Positions 41,285 to 52,799 of a DNA stretch of 64,000 nucleotides are shown one piece after another. The DNA is from Luscinia megarhynchos. Its lineage: Eukaryota; Chordata; Aves; Passeriformes; Turdidae. A program made the translations under genes and the position numbers. The stretch covers positions 2,418,001 through 2,482,000 of the forward strand of contig JAPFBE010000033.1 in NCBI GenBank assembly GCA_034336665.1, written 5' to 3'. The notes beneath the pieces are model-generated. The model had not been told where the DNA came from. It searched no databases and worked only from the letters and a program-made list of their open reading frames with translations. Each line of letters starts with the position of its first letter. The stretch's first letter is position 1.

Positions 41285-43436
41285 TGTCCTGGTTTGAAAG
41301 ACAGGTATTTGCCAAGAAAGGCAGGAGTCCCTCCCTGAGATGGAGAGTACAAACCTCCCCCCTCCCTCCTGATTATTATAATTTTGGAATTAGAGGCTCT
41401 CAGGCAAAAAATATGGGGATAGTAATAACAATTCTTTACTAATATATCTAACAAGATGTGTTGGTTTCACGTGCTTGGGGGGAGGGGCGGATTCGCCTCG
41501 GGGCAAGCTCCATGAGGCTGGGGAGTGGGAGGGACTCTCCCGTCTCTGGGAGCTTCCCCTGTGAGCTGCTGGCACCAATCGGAGAGCTGATTTGGTGATG
41601 GACAGCTAGGGAAACCAATGGAAGATTATTTCGCTTTCACAAAACACATTGGATGAAGTTAACTGCTGGGTCATTCCGTTTCCAGTATCAGGAGGTGCGG
41701 TGGCCTCCAGTCGGGGCACCGGCCCCCTGGTCTGGCTCTGGGCTCAGCGGAGGGGACCCGGCCCGGCACCCTGGCCCGGCACTGGCTCTGCGGGGAGGCA
41801 CTGGCTCTGCGGGGAGCCCCTGGCTTGGGGGCCCCCAGCTCCGCACAGCACCGGCCACATGGCTCCGGCACCGGCCACGTGTCTCCGGCACCGGCTGCGT
41901 GGCCCCATCCCTGCCAGCTCGGCTCGGCTCGCCTTTTCCAAGTGGCAGAAGAGGCCTCCAGCTGCCCATGTTTGTTTCTTCATGATCTGGATACAATTTT
42001 GACTTCTTTATGCCTGGATAAGATCCTCGATCTCCTGAGCTTCCCTGAATGAGAAGAAATGAAGCATTGAGGCTACAGAAGTCAGCGGAATGAAGATAAA
42101 GTTCCTGGTGGGAAGAGATTGAAAAGATGCAACTGATAAGTAGCTGAAAACCTTTTTTTGTGGGCTAAGGGGATTGTGACTTCACTAAAATTCCTTTAAA
42201 CTGTGAAATATACTTGGGGAGGTTTGGATGCTTGAGAAGAAGACTTTTTGCCTTGGGGAAATGGAGCTGTCTCTGTTCTGGGACTGGAATATAAACAGAG
42301 ACATTTGATAGAGAAGGAGATTAAGAGAATTTTGTTTTTCAGCAGCCTGCCTTTAAAAGTGATACCCCAAGTGTGTAACATAACCCAGAGCACAGCTGTG
42401 GAAGGACTGTGAAATAATGGGAGGAGAGTCATAATCTGCAATATTTTCCCGGGCGGGTGTAGATTGTGAAGGTGAAGACACCCCCTAAGCCATAACCAAA
42501 AAAAGAGACTTTTCTCTCTTGAGTGAACTGAACTGATTATTTGGGTGTATAACTGACTGAAGTGTTCTCTGTATGTTGTTGGTAAGAAATGTGGAGTGAA
42601 GGGGAGGAGGGAACAATCTAGGAATCTTATCCTGAATTCTTAATTCTTTTTGTGTTATTAATAAATTTCTTCTTGTACCTTTTTAAGTTTTGAGCTTGCC
42701 TTGTCTCTACTCCTGGGTCCTGTCTGTAAAAGAAATTAAATATATTAAGGTTGGCAAAACCCAAGTCACACCGTGACACAAGACAAACAAAAGCAACAAC
42801 AGCTATGAAAATTGACAACAGAACAGTAACTCAGTTCCAGTGCTTTTCGGCTGCGGACACCCTCTCCCTGTGCTGCAGTTACCGGTGGTGGGGGCAGGGC
42901 AGGTCCCATGCAGCTGCGGAGGGCTGGAATGATGGTGACCGTGTCCCAGGATGGAGAGGGATGGAGGAAGGACTCCCCCGCTCACCATGTGGGTCATGGT
43001 GCTCAGCTGGGTGCTTGGAGGTAGCAGGCTGAAGCGGAGGGGGGGGAGGAGGGAGCAGCAGTGCAGTGTCTGACAGCAGAGAACGTGGCTCCCAGTGTTG
43101 GGATTGGCGGGGGGTGGTAGGTAGCAGCACCGGACATCTTTTTCCGACTCCGTGGGTGAGAGAGAGCGCAGCTGCCCTCACCTCCTTTACCTGCTCGCAC
43201 CCACCCCCCCCCATCCATGCTAGGTTGTGGCCAACAAGTTCTTAGCATCACAATGGGAAAAATTCCACAAAGAGAAAAGGGAAAAAGGAACCAACCTCCA
43301 ACACGTGCAAGTTCACCCTAGGCCAGAAGATGACTGTGCTAGTTTCCCACACAGTGTCTTCAGTGCTAGAAATAAAAGGCAGATGCTGGCTTTCCCCACA
43401 GAGATTCCTGAAATACTAAGTCATAAAGGTAGTGCA
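41285..43436 (-). mobile_element. LTR P1, minus strand, interrupted by LTR-1 copy D
   Basis: The piece 41285-41456 and the piece 42784-43436 together match the reverse complement of LTR P2 (ends 51163). On the plus strand the first begins TGTCCTGGTTTGAAAG and ends ctaacaaga; the second resumes with caaacaaaagcaac. Between them lies copy D with its own target duplication. The right end near 43436 is approximate, and part of RNase H is lost at this insertion. Confidence 0.7.
41457..42778 (+). mobile_element. LTR-1 copy D (solo LTR, 1322 bp, nested)
   Basis: It starts TGTGTTGGTTTCACGTGC and ends CACACCGTGACA. The bases caaga lie on both sides (41452-41456 and 42779-42783), a perfect 5-bp target duplication. 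AATAAA is at 42660-42665. The GC-rich U3 (41690-41940) gives long chance frames on both strands. Confidence 0.9.
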
Positions 43437-44190
43437 GAATGATGTGAAAATTATACTCACTAACCTTGTGAACACAGCTTCCTTTTTCAGTGGGAATACA
43501 GAAGAACCAGTGATCCATGATTGCCTGAAAACCATCAAGGCCACTTACTCCAGTCGCCCGAATTGGAAGGATTCTCCTCTTGGTGACACTGAGACATAGT
43601 TTACTGATGGAAGCAACTGTGTTATCAGTGGAAAGAAATATTCTGGGTATGCGGTTGTTACTTGCAGAGAAGTAATAGAGTCTGGACCGTTGCTAACAAA
43701 CACCTCTGCACAAAGGCTGAAATAATTGCCTTAACTCGTGCTTTAGAGTTGGGAAAAGGAAAAGAAATTAACATTTACACAGACTCAGGTTATGCATTTG
43801 GAGTGGTGTATGCACATGGAGCCATGTGGAAAAAAAGAGAACTGTTGAATTCACAAGGGACATGTATCAAACATGCACAGGGGATAATAAAACTGGTTGA
43901 AGCAGTCCAACTACCTGAGAAAGTAGCTATTATGCATATCAAAACATACCAGAAAGTGAGCTCTGAATTAGAGGAAGGGAACAAGCTGGCGGACAGAGAG
44001 CCAAAAGAAGCAGCCAAAGGTGAAGTACCCACCGAGGCAGCTTTAGGCCCAGATGGACAGATTTCCCTGAACGGTAAGCCAAAGTATAATAAAAAGAATA
44101 AGAAACTTATTAGACATGAAAAAGGAAGCTATAATCAGGAGGGGTGGGCTGTTACAGAAGAAGGAAAAGGAAAACTTGCCATCCCCTCCT
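43437..44190 (+). pseudogene. pol: ERV-2 RNase H
   Basis: It resumes after LTR P1 with VKIILTNLVN, then EPVIHDCLKTIKATYSSRP and FTDGSN (first catalytic Asp) after a stop near 43598. In the open frame 43662-44450 it continues with KAEIIALTRALELGKGKE (catalytic Glu), NIYTDSGYAFGVVYAHG (third Asp) and EEGNKLADREPKEAAKG (fourth Asp). The first part lies in a different frame, with a shift near 43700. Confidence 0.85.
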
Positions 44191-44610
44191 ATTTGCTATG
44201 GTCCCTCGTAAAAGAAGATGATCAGAAAACACACTGGAGAATAGATGCTTTGTACAATTATTTAAAGGACAGAATTATGGCCAGAAATTTACATGGTACG
44301 ATCATTCAAGTGACCCAACAATGTAATCTTTGCCTCCAAACTAAGCCCAAAAATATCTCCAAGCCAAAGCTTGGGCAAATTGGAAAAAACTATGGGCCTG
44401 GACAACAGTGGCAAATTAATTTCTCAAAACTTCCCAGGAAAGGGGGATAACGATATTTACTAGTAATAACAGATAACCTTTTCAGGGTGGCCAGAAGCTT
44501 TTCCTACCAGAACTGCCAAAGTGCCAGAGGCAACCAAAGCACTGTTACAAGAAATAATACCACACTTTAGAGTTCCAGTGATTTGGCAAAAATACGGCAG
44601 CCCTTGCAAT
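44191..44610 (+). pseudogene. pol: ERV-2 integrase, N-terminal part
   Basis: The zinc-binding domain (THWRIDALYNYLKDRIM, then CNLCLQTKPKN) and the first stretch of the core (GPGQQWQINFSKLP, with Asn where the first catalytic Asp is expected) are in the frame that ends at 44450. Core sequence continues out of frame to about 44600 (ALLQEIIPHFRVPV). It then jumps to env, so the rest of the core and the C-terminus are deleted. Confidence 0.75.
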
Positions 44611-46260
44611 CATCTTTATTAGCATTAGGAACCAATCAGTGGCAAGTTTCAAAAGTATTGCCAAATTTGAGAGAAGCTGAAGATCAAGACCACAAACTAA
44701 TATTGAAAGCACTTAGTGTAGCTCAAGATAATGTGTCTTTAGCTCTTGGTTGTATACTGGCACAGTTGTGGATGCAGTCAACAGTCACTTTAGTCATGAG
44801 AGGGAAGTAAAGGCATTTTTCCAATTGAAATTGGAAAAGCCATATAAAATAATGCCACAAATTTAGAAAGGAAACTGCAGTCCTGGTGGACTATAGTAAA
44901 CTTCACTTATGATCCCATCACTAATGTGGCCACTGCCTTTGTACTTACTATACGTAATGCCACCATTTACATTATCCACCCTATTATCACATTAGGATTA
45001 AACCATGAAGAAACAGTACTCTACCCCCTCTGAACATAGAGCATGAGCCTGGATAGTAGACAAGAAATGGCAGACTGTAAATGTAGAATCTTGTGTCACC
45101 CAAGAACAACAGGGATTCCTCTGTAAAAGTAATACCATTGATGCCCAAGACATATACCTAGATACTAAATGTGGACACTGCTGAAGGCCTGAGCAAAAGC
45201 TGTCAGGCCTTTTTCTCAAGCTCTAAGTATTTTCTTAGGCCATGAAACTTTCTCAGCTCCAGCCAGGACTTTTCCCAGGCTAGAACCTTTTCCTTTACTG
45301 TAAACACAAGAGAAAGAATCATAACAGAGATAAACACCTGCAAGGTCCCTGAGAAAGCCAGGGAGAAGAGGTGTCTCTTTCTCTGACCAATGATCTGTTT
45401 GTATTTTGTTTTGCACGAACTGCCTTTAAAGGCAATGGTTTCATTTAATAAATTGCTCTTTCTTGCTCTTTCCTGCACCAAGCAAGAAAGTGTCTTGTTG
45501 CTGTTTTTTCGCCGCTCCGTAATTCTTTTCAAGGCAACAACTAAACATGGTGTATGTCACTTTGAGATCCATCCAGACATCATTCAAAAGACTGTGCTCA
45601 TATATATTGGCCAAGGCTATGTGTGTTTAAGAACTGCCAATTCTTCAATAAGGGTAGACAATGAGAACTAATACCTGTTAAAAACCACTCTAATTTTTGT
45701 ATTTGCAATTTTGTTAGTATTGTTGGATGTGATTTCACATATTCAGTACCAGTTGTATCCCACCAGTTAATAAAGGCCAACTGCACTACGTACCACCATC
45801 TGTCACGCACACCCATTAGCATGAACCTTACACTGTTAAAACAGTTAATAAAACATCCCAATCTAGATGAAATCTTAAAAGAAATAAAAAAGAATAGAGA
45901 AAAGATTTTAATAACTGTCCATCATGATGCAAAAAAAACCCAGCAAAGTTTTGCAAAGAATAAAACAAAAGGCAAGCCATCACTGGTGAAATGCACTTTT
46001 TGGACTGTCACTGAAAGCAACTGATATACTTAATGCCGTAATTCACCCAATCATTGTTTTGCTTTTTCTAGTAAGCATAAGTTTTGTTTTATCTATTGCA
46101 ATACTAGTTTGGAATTAAAGGATGCTATGACGAATAGCAGCCCTGACCTCATTATCAAGAGCATATGGTACAGTCCTGAAGAATACTTACTGTATGACTT
46201 AGTTAGATGAGGAAAAATCTGTTTATTAGTAAAAGAATTTACTAACTCTATAGAAAAAGG
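44610..46260 (+). pseudogene. env: ERV-2 env remnant (mostly transmembrane subunit)
   Basis: It begins with ALSVAQDNVSLALGCILAQL in the 44583-44810 frame, a heptad-like region of a transmembrane subunit. Further on, cysteine-bearing pieces QEQQGFLCKSNTID and HFEIHPDIIQKTVLIYIGQG flank an inserted LTR. The frame 45821-46024 reads MNLTLLKQLIKHPNLDEIL and ends near a tryptophan-rich FWTVTE. A membrane segment is suggested near 46030-46100. Stops are frequent. The surface subunit is almost wholly absent. Confidence 0.6.
45183..45539 (+). mobile_element. small LTR inserted in ERV-2 env
   Basis: Between tgaaggcctgagc and caaggcaaca the env reading is interrupted by unrelated sequence with AATAAA near 45448 followed by gctctttcttgc, an R/U5 layout. 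Env wording resumes directly after 45540. The exact ends and target duplication are unclear, because ctaaa(t/c)(g/a)tgg is present on both sides. Confidence 0.5.
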
Positions 46261-46267
46261 GGAGAGA

Positions 46268-46884
46268 TGAAGCAAAAATCAAAGGGTTAAGAGCTTAGCT
46301 AAGGAATAGAAGCTATACATATAAAGATCAGAGGAGAAGCAATGTAGAAAGTTAATAATTAGTGGCTGAGCCAGTAGAGTTAAGACAAAATATCACTTGC
46401 TTGGCTTTGTCGTGTCAGGACGGATGGATAGGATATTGTTAAAGTGAAGAAACCTTAACTGCACCTGAGCACCGAAAACAGCCAGAACCAGGTTGGGAGA
46501 TTGAACTATGGCCAAGGGGCCCAAGAGCCTAGCAACAAGACAAAGGTGAAAAGTTGAAGGCAAGGAAGGCTCTCTGACTTCATCTTAGAAGACCACTGAC
46601 CCATTTTAAACACCCACCGACCCATTTGAAGGAAGGAACTGCACAAGAGTAAAAGGATTTTGAGCTAATTTTAATACGAAGTGGGGCTAGGCAGGGTTAA
46701 GTATTGCATATGTATAGGTGTATTGGGTAATTATATGAATATGTAAGACTTCTGTGGATAAAAGAAGGCAAGAGCCCTGTGTATTTTGCACTTCCCTGTG
46801 GGAGATTTCTCCCAGGTGTGCCTGGCATCATAATAAACATACCACTTTCTAAATTTAACTAGTGGAAGAGTCCTTGTTTCTGCA
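46268..46884 (+). mobile_element. ERV-2 3' LTR
   Basis: A polypurine tract, agaaaaaggggagaga, precedes TGAAGCAAAAATC. The LTR ends TTGTTTCTGCA. AATAAA is at 46832-46837. Shared phrases with the ERV-3 LTR include gggttaa near the start, cgaag(t/c)ggg, and tatgtatagg. The two differ widely elsewhere, so they are relatives but not a pair. Confidence 0.7.
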
Positions 46885-46889
46885 TGACC

Positions 46890-47402
46890 ACCACACCTTG
46901 TTATAAAAGATCATAGGTGTCCTCTGGGGAATTCCAATGTATCAATTACACAGATATTTGGTACCACAGTTCCAATGCTGCATATTCCTTGCCATCCAAG
47001 GGGTAGAGCTTTTCTAACCTGGTTTCTGCAAAGCCAGTAGTATGCCATATTATCTGGAATAGGTCACCAATGGGTATTTAAAACACTCATCATTGTTACA
47101 TCCCAGTAAGAATGACACTTGAGATAATCTCCCACCATAATTCCTTGGTTGCAATTAGATAACTATTTTCCAGTAAGAGGCTGCTCCTGGTCTTTTAGGC
47201 ATTGTTGAACACATGGGGCCTCTATGACTACTACTTCTACCAATGGGATTTGTCGATCTATGGGGGTTTGGGTTGCTTTTCCTTCTAAAAGGAGCATCAC
47301 TCTATTTGGAGGAAAAACATTGGAGAATATGTTTGATGTTGGAAGTCACATCATCTGAATACTTTCATCTGAATGAGTGGGAAACAGAACAAATCCAGCA
47401 GT
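46890..47402 (-). pseudogene. env: env surface-subunit fragment
   Basis: Read on the minus strand, one frame gives PDNMAYYWLCRNQVRKALPL followed by GWQGICSIGTVVP, a motif found near the end of many class I Env surface subunits. The same pattern occurs in ERV-1 env (HYWICGQHAYRRLPPNW). Upstream on the minus strand are more stops and no other domain. It is cut by LTR-1 copy E at 47408. Confidence 0.6.
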
Positions 47403-47407
47403 CACTG

Positions 47408-48760
47408 TGTCATGGTGTGACTTGGGTTTTGCCAATTTTAATATATTCAATTTCTTTTAGAGATAGGAGTAGAGACAAGGCAGGCTTAAAACTTAAAAGG
47501 GTACAAGAAGAAATTTATTAATTACACAAAAAAGACTTCAGAATAAGATTCCTAGATTGTTCACTCCTCCCCTTTCCTTCATTCCACATTTCTTAACAAC
47601 AACATACAGAGAACCCTTCAGTCAGTTATCTACTTAAATAATCATTTCAGTTCACTCAAGAGAGAAAATCCCGTTTTTGATTTAGGCTTAGGGGGGTGTC
47701 TTCACCTTCACAGTCTGCATCCGCCTGGGACCTACAGAACCATGAATTTTCCTCCCATTTATACAGTCCTTCCAGACACGTGTTATGGGTTATGATGCAC
47801 ACATGGGGTACTACTTTTAAAGGCAGGCTGGTGAAAAAAACAAAATTGTCTTCGTCTCCTTCTCTATCAAATGTCTCTGTTCATATTCCAGTCCCAAAAC
47901 AGAGAGCTCAATTTCCCCGAGGCAAAAAGTCTTCTTCTCAAGCACCCCAAACCTCCCCAAGTACATTTCACAGTTTATAAGGAATTTTAGTGAATTCACA
48001 ATCCCCTCATAGCCCCACAAAAAAGGTTTTCAGCTACTTATCAGTTGCATCTTTTCAATCTCTTCCCATCAGGAACTTTATCTTCATTCCGCTGACTTCT
48101 GTGGACTCCATGCTTTATTCCTTCTCATTCAGGGGAGCTCAGGAGATTGAGTATCTTATCCAGGCATAAAGAAGTTAAAATTGTATCCAGATCGTGAAGA
48201 AGACACATGGGCAGCTGGAAGCCTCTTCTCTCAGAATGGGGAGGGGAGGGGGGGAAGGGAGAGCCTTTGATGGCTCCCCGATCCCCCCCCCCCCGCTTGG
48301 CCACGCCACGAGGAGAGTCAAGCCCAGGCCGCGCGGGGCCGCCCAGAGCCATGTGGTTGGGGGGGGGCCGGGGGCCGGGACCATGCAGTCGGGCCAGGCC
48401 CCCCACCAAGCTGGGTCCGGGATCCCGAGCCAGGTGCCCCCCCCTCCCTCAGAGCCGGGGTCCCGAGCCAGGCCCCAGGCTGAGCCCGGAGCTGGGCCGT
48501 AGCCCCAGCCAGGGACCACCCTGCCTCCAGAGGCCGGAAGCCGAAAGACCGTAGTTAACTTGATCCACTGTGATTTGTGAAAGCGAAATAAATTTTCATT
48601 GGTTTCCCGAGCTGTCCATCACCAAATCAACTCTCTGATTGGTGCCAGCAGCTCACAGGGGAAGCTCCCAGAGACGGGAGAGTGCCTCCCACTCCCCAGC
48701 CTCATGGAGCTTTCCCTGAGATGAATCCACCCCTCCTCCCTAGCACGTGAAACCAACACA
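47408..48760 (-). mobile_element. LTR-1 copy E (solo LTR, 1353 bp)
   Basis: On the plus strand it begins TGTCATGGTGTGACTTGG and ends GTGAAACCAACACA. The bases cactg lie on both sides (47403-47407 and 48761-48765), a perfect 5-bp target duplication. This copy defines the family ends: TGTGTTGG at the 5' end and CCATGACA at the 3' end, on the minus strand. Confidence 0.9.
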
Positions 48761-48765
48761 CACTG

Positions 48766-49250
48766 CTATTTGCTATCAGTGTAACAGCTTACATTAGTTT
48801 AAGGTGTGAATTTCTTTTCCAAGAGTCAGGTAGTATTTATTCTATGTGTGTGGTGCTAAGAGTGGTCCTTAGGGAAAAGGACACTGCTCTCTTTTCCTTC
48901 TTTCTCACTTATCCCTCTGACATTTGAAGCCATACTTGCCATTAAAATTGTTAGGTATGATGCCCTAAGTTAAGTACAAGGTCCTGCAAGGATGGTTGAT
49001 TAATCCAGGAACAACCAGCCATGCTGCAATACTGGAAGAATTGCTCTGAAAATACAAAAACATAAACCATTCAATGTTTTACATTTTAAAGTTTCTGGTT
49101 TTGTTTCAGCTTTGTCTGCGGTGGATTTACTGTTTACTATACTGTTCAATACAGTTCCTCTGTGTCCAGAGTCTCCTAAATTACGCAAATAAAGTTAGCA
49201 ACACCTGTCTGCAGCACAGAGCCAGAGATGGTCAGGGTTGGGCCACCGTT
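48766..49250. other. unassigned, flank of LTR-1 copy E
   Basis: This should continue the env-bearing element cut by copy E, but I see no env motif in either strand. Confidence 0.3.
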
Positions 49251-49613
49251 TGTCAGTGCTTGAGAGTACATTTTTACTCCTCCCCTGCGGGGGTGCTGAG
49301 GCTTCTTCCTGGCCCCAGACCAGCTCAGTTTCTAGGAAGCAGCCTGGGCCCCCGCTAGGACAGAGTAAAAGATTACAAAAGAGGCTCTTTGCCCCTCCTG
49401 GGTATTCGAGGTTTATTTCATTATGGCGTCCAGGAGAGAAAGAGGGCAAGGTTAGGAGATACATATTGTTTTCTAGGGTAAGGGAGGGGTAGGGGGGAGA
49501 TTTGGCATCCTGCCAATAGGGTAATAGCAAAGGGGAATAGTCAGACCATGGGACATTTACAGGGGTCTTGGGATAAAACATTTCCAATACATCTAGGATA
49601 GTGAATTACAACA
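49251..49613 (-). mobile_element. LTR R (3' LTR of a minus-strand ERV)
   Basis: On the minus strand it starts TGTTGTAATTCACTATCC just after a polypurine tract (cagaaaatggggaga, 49614-49628). AATAAACC (plus ggtttatt near 49409) lies in the middle and the end reads AAGCACTGACA. No target duplication was established. Confidence 0.6.
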
Positions 49614-49628
49614 TCTCCCCATTTTCTG

Positions 49629-50110
49629 TTTAATAAGTTGAAGGAAAGATATTAGGTTCATCTTGATTCGAATTATGATCTTGCCCACCCCTTGTAGTTA
49701 GTGAGAGAGCTAGATTGTTTTATGTTTTTCATCTCTATGTGATTGACTACTGAGGTAGAAGGAATGAGACCATTAATAGCCTTGAAAACCAAGTGATATA
49801 GGATCCCGAACTCCATTATTACAAGGAAAAGAATAATAAAGAATAACAAAATAGTTTTAACTATAGAAGTCCACCACCCTGTGAGTCTCCAGCCTTTGAA
49901 CAGTTCATTAAACCAGTCTTCTGATTCTTGTTTACTTGTCCAATCAAGCTATTCATGTTTTGGAGGGCAGCATGGACTTTAGGAGCCTTAGTGTAAAGTA
50001 TTGATTAATAAAAATTGGGTGTTGGCTGCTGTGCTCGACCACAACTGCTTCTGCAAAACAAGAAGCCTAGCCCCAGCATGGGCTATGATGATAAAAAAAT
50101 AGTAGATGCT
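49629..50110 (-). pseudogene. env: env transmembrane-subunit tail
   Basis: The minus-strand frame reads EDWFNELFKGWRLTGWWTSI, followed by a hydrophobic membrane segment of about 25 residues (KTILLFFIIILFLVIMEFG) and a short tail. Before it lies an alanine and leucine-rich piece with stops. A polypurine tract and LTR R follow, so this is the 3' end of a provirus whose other parts are not visible. The Trp-rich pre-membrane segment is usual for retroviral Env. Confidence 0.6.
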
Positions 50111-50439
50111 ATGCCTAATGTGAACTGCTCTTGGAGAAAAAACCTAGTGAACTAAGATGATAAGGGAAAGGAATGAGAGCTAATGAGTTTGGCTAACCGC
50201 TTTTTCTGCAGGACAAGGGCTTAACACTTGTAGGCTAAGCAATAAAAAGGAAGTCACATACTAACTGCCATTTTTATGACAAATGGAAGTGTCGTGATAC
50301 ATATATCAGTGTTGGCTTTAAAAAATTGTTAGAGTGAATACTATGTGTTTTATAATGTTGACTTTTGTAAAACAAGTTTTGCTAAAGTTTAGAGTTCTTT
50401 TAATTCAAATTTTTGTTGTCATGCCAATATTGGTAAAGA
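50111..50439. other. unassigned sequence
   Basis: AT-rich, between the minus-strand env piece and LTR P2, possibly part of either. No coding signal. Confidence 0.3.
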
Positions 50440-51163
50440 CTTGTAATGTTAAGATTTAACTGTTGGGGGTTGAGTGTTTTTCTATTACTGTGTCAATTTA
50501 AAGAATTTTTCCCATTATCATGCTAACGGAGGTTGCCGGGTAACACCCAGGATCTTTGACGACTCTAGACAAAAGGGGTAGGTGGGAGCGGGCTTTCGGG
50601 AGGGGTTACTCGTGTTTCCAGCAAGCGGAGCCGAGAGGAGGACCCCCCATCTCCAGACACGTAGCCAAACACAGGAGAGCCAGACGGTCTGCGATCACCT
50701 GCCCTGCATCTGCCCCGCTCCAGCCTCCTACCTCTGAGGACATAGCTGACCACCAGAAACCAAAAGGTGAGCGAGGAGCTGCCCTCTCCAGACCGCTCCC
50801 ACCTGAGACCGGCGCGGCCGCTGCCGCCCCCTCCCGCCTCGGCTCCTGCCCGCTTCTCTGCAGCTGTCAGTCTTTGCTGCATCTGCAGCACCGGGACGGA
50901 GTGCAGAGTGTGCCTGCAGCTAAAGAAATGACTGGAACAGAGTTATCTGTTCTGTTTTGTTGGTAATTTTAATAACTGCTGTTGTCTCTGCTTGTCCGGT
51001 TAGACATATTAGTAAAAGAGCTGTTATTCCTCCCCCCTTATCTCTGCCTCAGAGTCCTTTGATTCAAACAATTATAATACTTGGAGGGAGTGGAAATAAA
51101 GTCTCTATTTCAAAGGAAAACTTCTGCCTTTATCGGCAGACACCTGTCCTTGAAACCAGGACA
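50440..51163 (+). mobile_element. LTR P2
   Basis: It ends CTTGAAACCAGGACA at 51163. Its reverse complement matches LTR P1 through the GC-rich centre and the block gggaaaaattc near the 5' end. The left boundary is approximate. The 3' end resembles family K and the ERV-L LTR, which end AACCAAGACA and CCAGGACA. Confidence 0.6.
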
Positions 51164-51486
51164 TTAACCAATGAAGGAATCGAAACCTGTTGGATGTATG
51201 GAAAAGTAACAAATGACTATGACTAGGACAACTGTACATGCTCTAAAAAGGCGGGACAGAGAAGGAGCTATGTTAAAATTTTTGAATATGTATAATCGTT
51301 TTTAAATATGTGTTAGACTGATGCAATATCCAGGGTATATTAGGGGTGTTTCTGTGTTGACTGGCATGTCTCTGGCTCTGGCTAAGTCCCCAGTGCTGTT
51401 CCTTTTGTATTATTGGCATTGTCCCCTATTGTCACTTATAAAATTTTCTTTAAATATTAACTGAGGAGTGGGCTTCATTTCTCACA
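51164..51486 (+). mobile_element. ERV-4 5' LTR (left limit uncertain)
   Basis: The right end is fixed by TTTCTCACA followed by the primer binding site. A possible start TGTTAAAATTTTTG lies at 51271, after a purine-rich stretch, but the LTR may begin earlier, up to the end of LTR P2. Confidence 0.5.
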
Positions 51487-51488
51487 AT

Positions 51489-51506
51489 TGGCAGGTCGTC
51501 CGGGAT
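51489..51506 (+). other. ERV-4 primer binding site, tRNA-Pro-like
   Basis: TGGCAGGTCGTCCGGGAT differs from the tRNA-Pro site at three positions and lies two bases after the LTR. Confidence 0.65.
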
Positions 51507-52799
51507 GGACGCCTTGTCTCCTTGACCGTAGGAGATTTCTAGTGAGAGGCGTGCCCCACCAATTTTGGTGGCTCGATTGGCTTCTTCTGGCATCATCGGC
51601 AATTGCAGGCTGACACCCCATGGACAAGAAGGGACTCATAGAACAAAAGAAAGGGGGAAGGATAAAGGCTCCCTAAGAAACTGCTGTAACCGGCCCACAG
51701 TTCTTGTGCATGAAGACCCAGACAGGAAAAGGGACTGTAAGGACTGTGGGGGGGCGGTGTACAGGGAATTGACTGGTGTGTGTGTGAGATGTTGCCTGGA
51801 CAGTCTGAATCTGCCAAGCGAGTGTGAAGGCTTTCTAGCTGTAGCTCCATATCTCCACAAGGATACCTGCCAGTGAAGGGACGAAGCAAAAGGCAATGAC
51901 TGAGTGATCCTCCAGGATATCTGGGGCAGGGTCCAAGGGATGGATTGGACCACTAATATAGGGACAGGAGAGATAGCAATTTCCTAGGCAAATCCCCAGG
52001 AAACAGGGGATGAGAGTGAAGGTCCCCAATCCCAAAAGGAGTGTCAGATTGACGATTGGGGTCCATGAAGGCTAAGAAAATTCCTTCAGACGGGAAGTGT
52101 GGATTTGATGGTTAGGAAAATAGCTTAAGGATCCTATATCCAAGAGCATCTGGGTGGGGTTGGCTAATAACACTTGAGATATTGATCATATGCCCTAAAT
52201 TAAAGCATTTTTACGTGATAAGTAATACCTGCGGGTAAAGGTTAACAAGTGATTTGAAAATAAAGCTTCCTTATTGTTGTGTTGTCCTTCTGTTATTATA
52301 GTGGCGTGAATGAGAGAGAGACGTGACGTGAACACAGAGTGAGTGTGGGGCGAGTGAAAGGCCCTGCCTGCATTTCCATGGCCCAGCGATGGGAGTGGCC
52401 AGAGAGGGGCAGACTGACTGTAAGTGAATGAGTGCATGTTATGTTAATTGTTGGTTTGGAGTTCGGTCTTGTTGTCTGAAAGGAGGTGTATTGTGTTGCT
52501 GGAGAGGAAAGATTTTCTGTGCTTAGTGTGGGAAACAACTCTGAGGAGTGGGTGGTGCCCAAGCTGCCAGATGAGTGAATTAGAGCAAAGGAACAGGGAT
52601 CAGGGACGAGCAGGTCAGGTCCCGGGAAGATGGGACAAGGAACAAGTAAGTCAGGTCCAAGGAAGAAGGGAAGCAATAAGGCACGTGCAGACATACCCCA
52701 GGACAGTCAGTCCCTTAGGAATTAAGTTAGCTAACTGCGATAGTAATCCATATACAAAAGGAAAAGATAGTCAAAATGATTCAGTATTGCATGATTGAG

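Larger units (their letters stand above)
39580..46884 (+). mobile_element. ERV-2: class I provirus, 5' truncated, interrupted by nested LTRs
   Basis: It begins inside the gag zinc knuckle and runs through protease, RT, RNase H, integrase and env to a 3' LTR. LTR P1 (41285-43436) interrupts RNase H, and LTR-1 copy D sits inside P1. A smaller LTR interrupts env. Wording is close to ERV-3 at gag-pro, so the two belong to the same lineage. The 3' LTR (46268-46884) is also related to that of ERV-3. All genes are broken. Confidence 0.8.

Noticed and set aside
41650..42000. Overlapping open frames on both strands in a GC-rich stretch
   Set aside because: They lie in the U3 of LTR-1 copy D. Several frames are open on both strands at once, as expected from base composition. 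The same applies to 48125-48554 in copy E.
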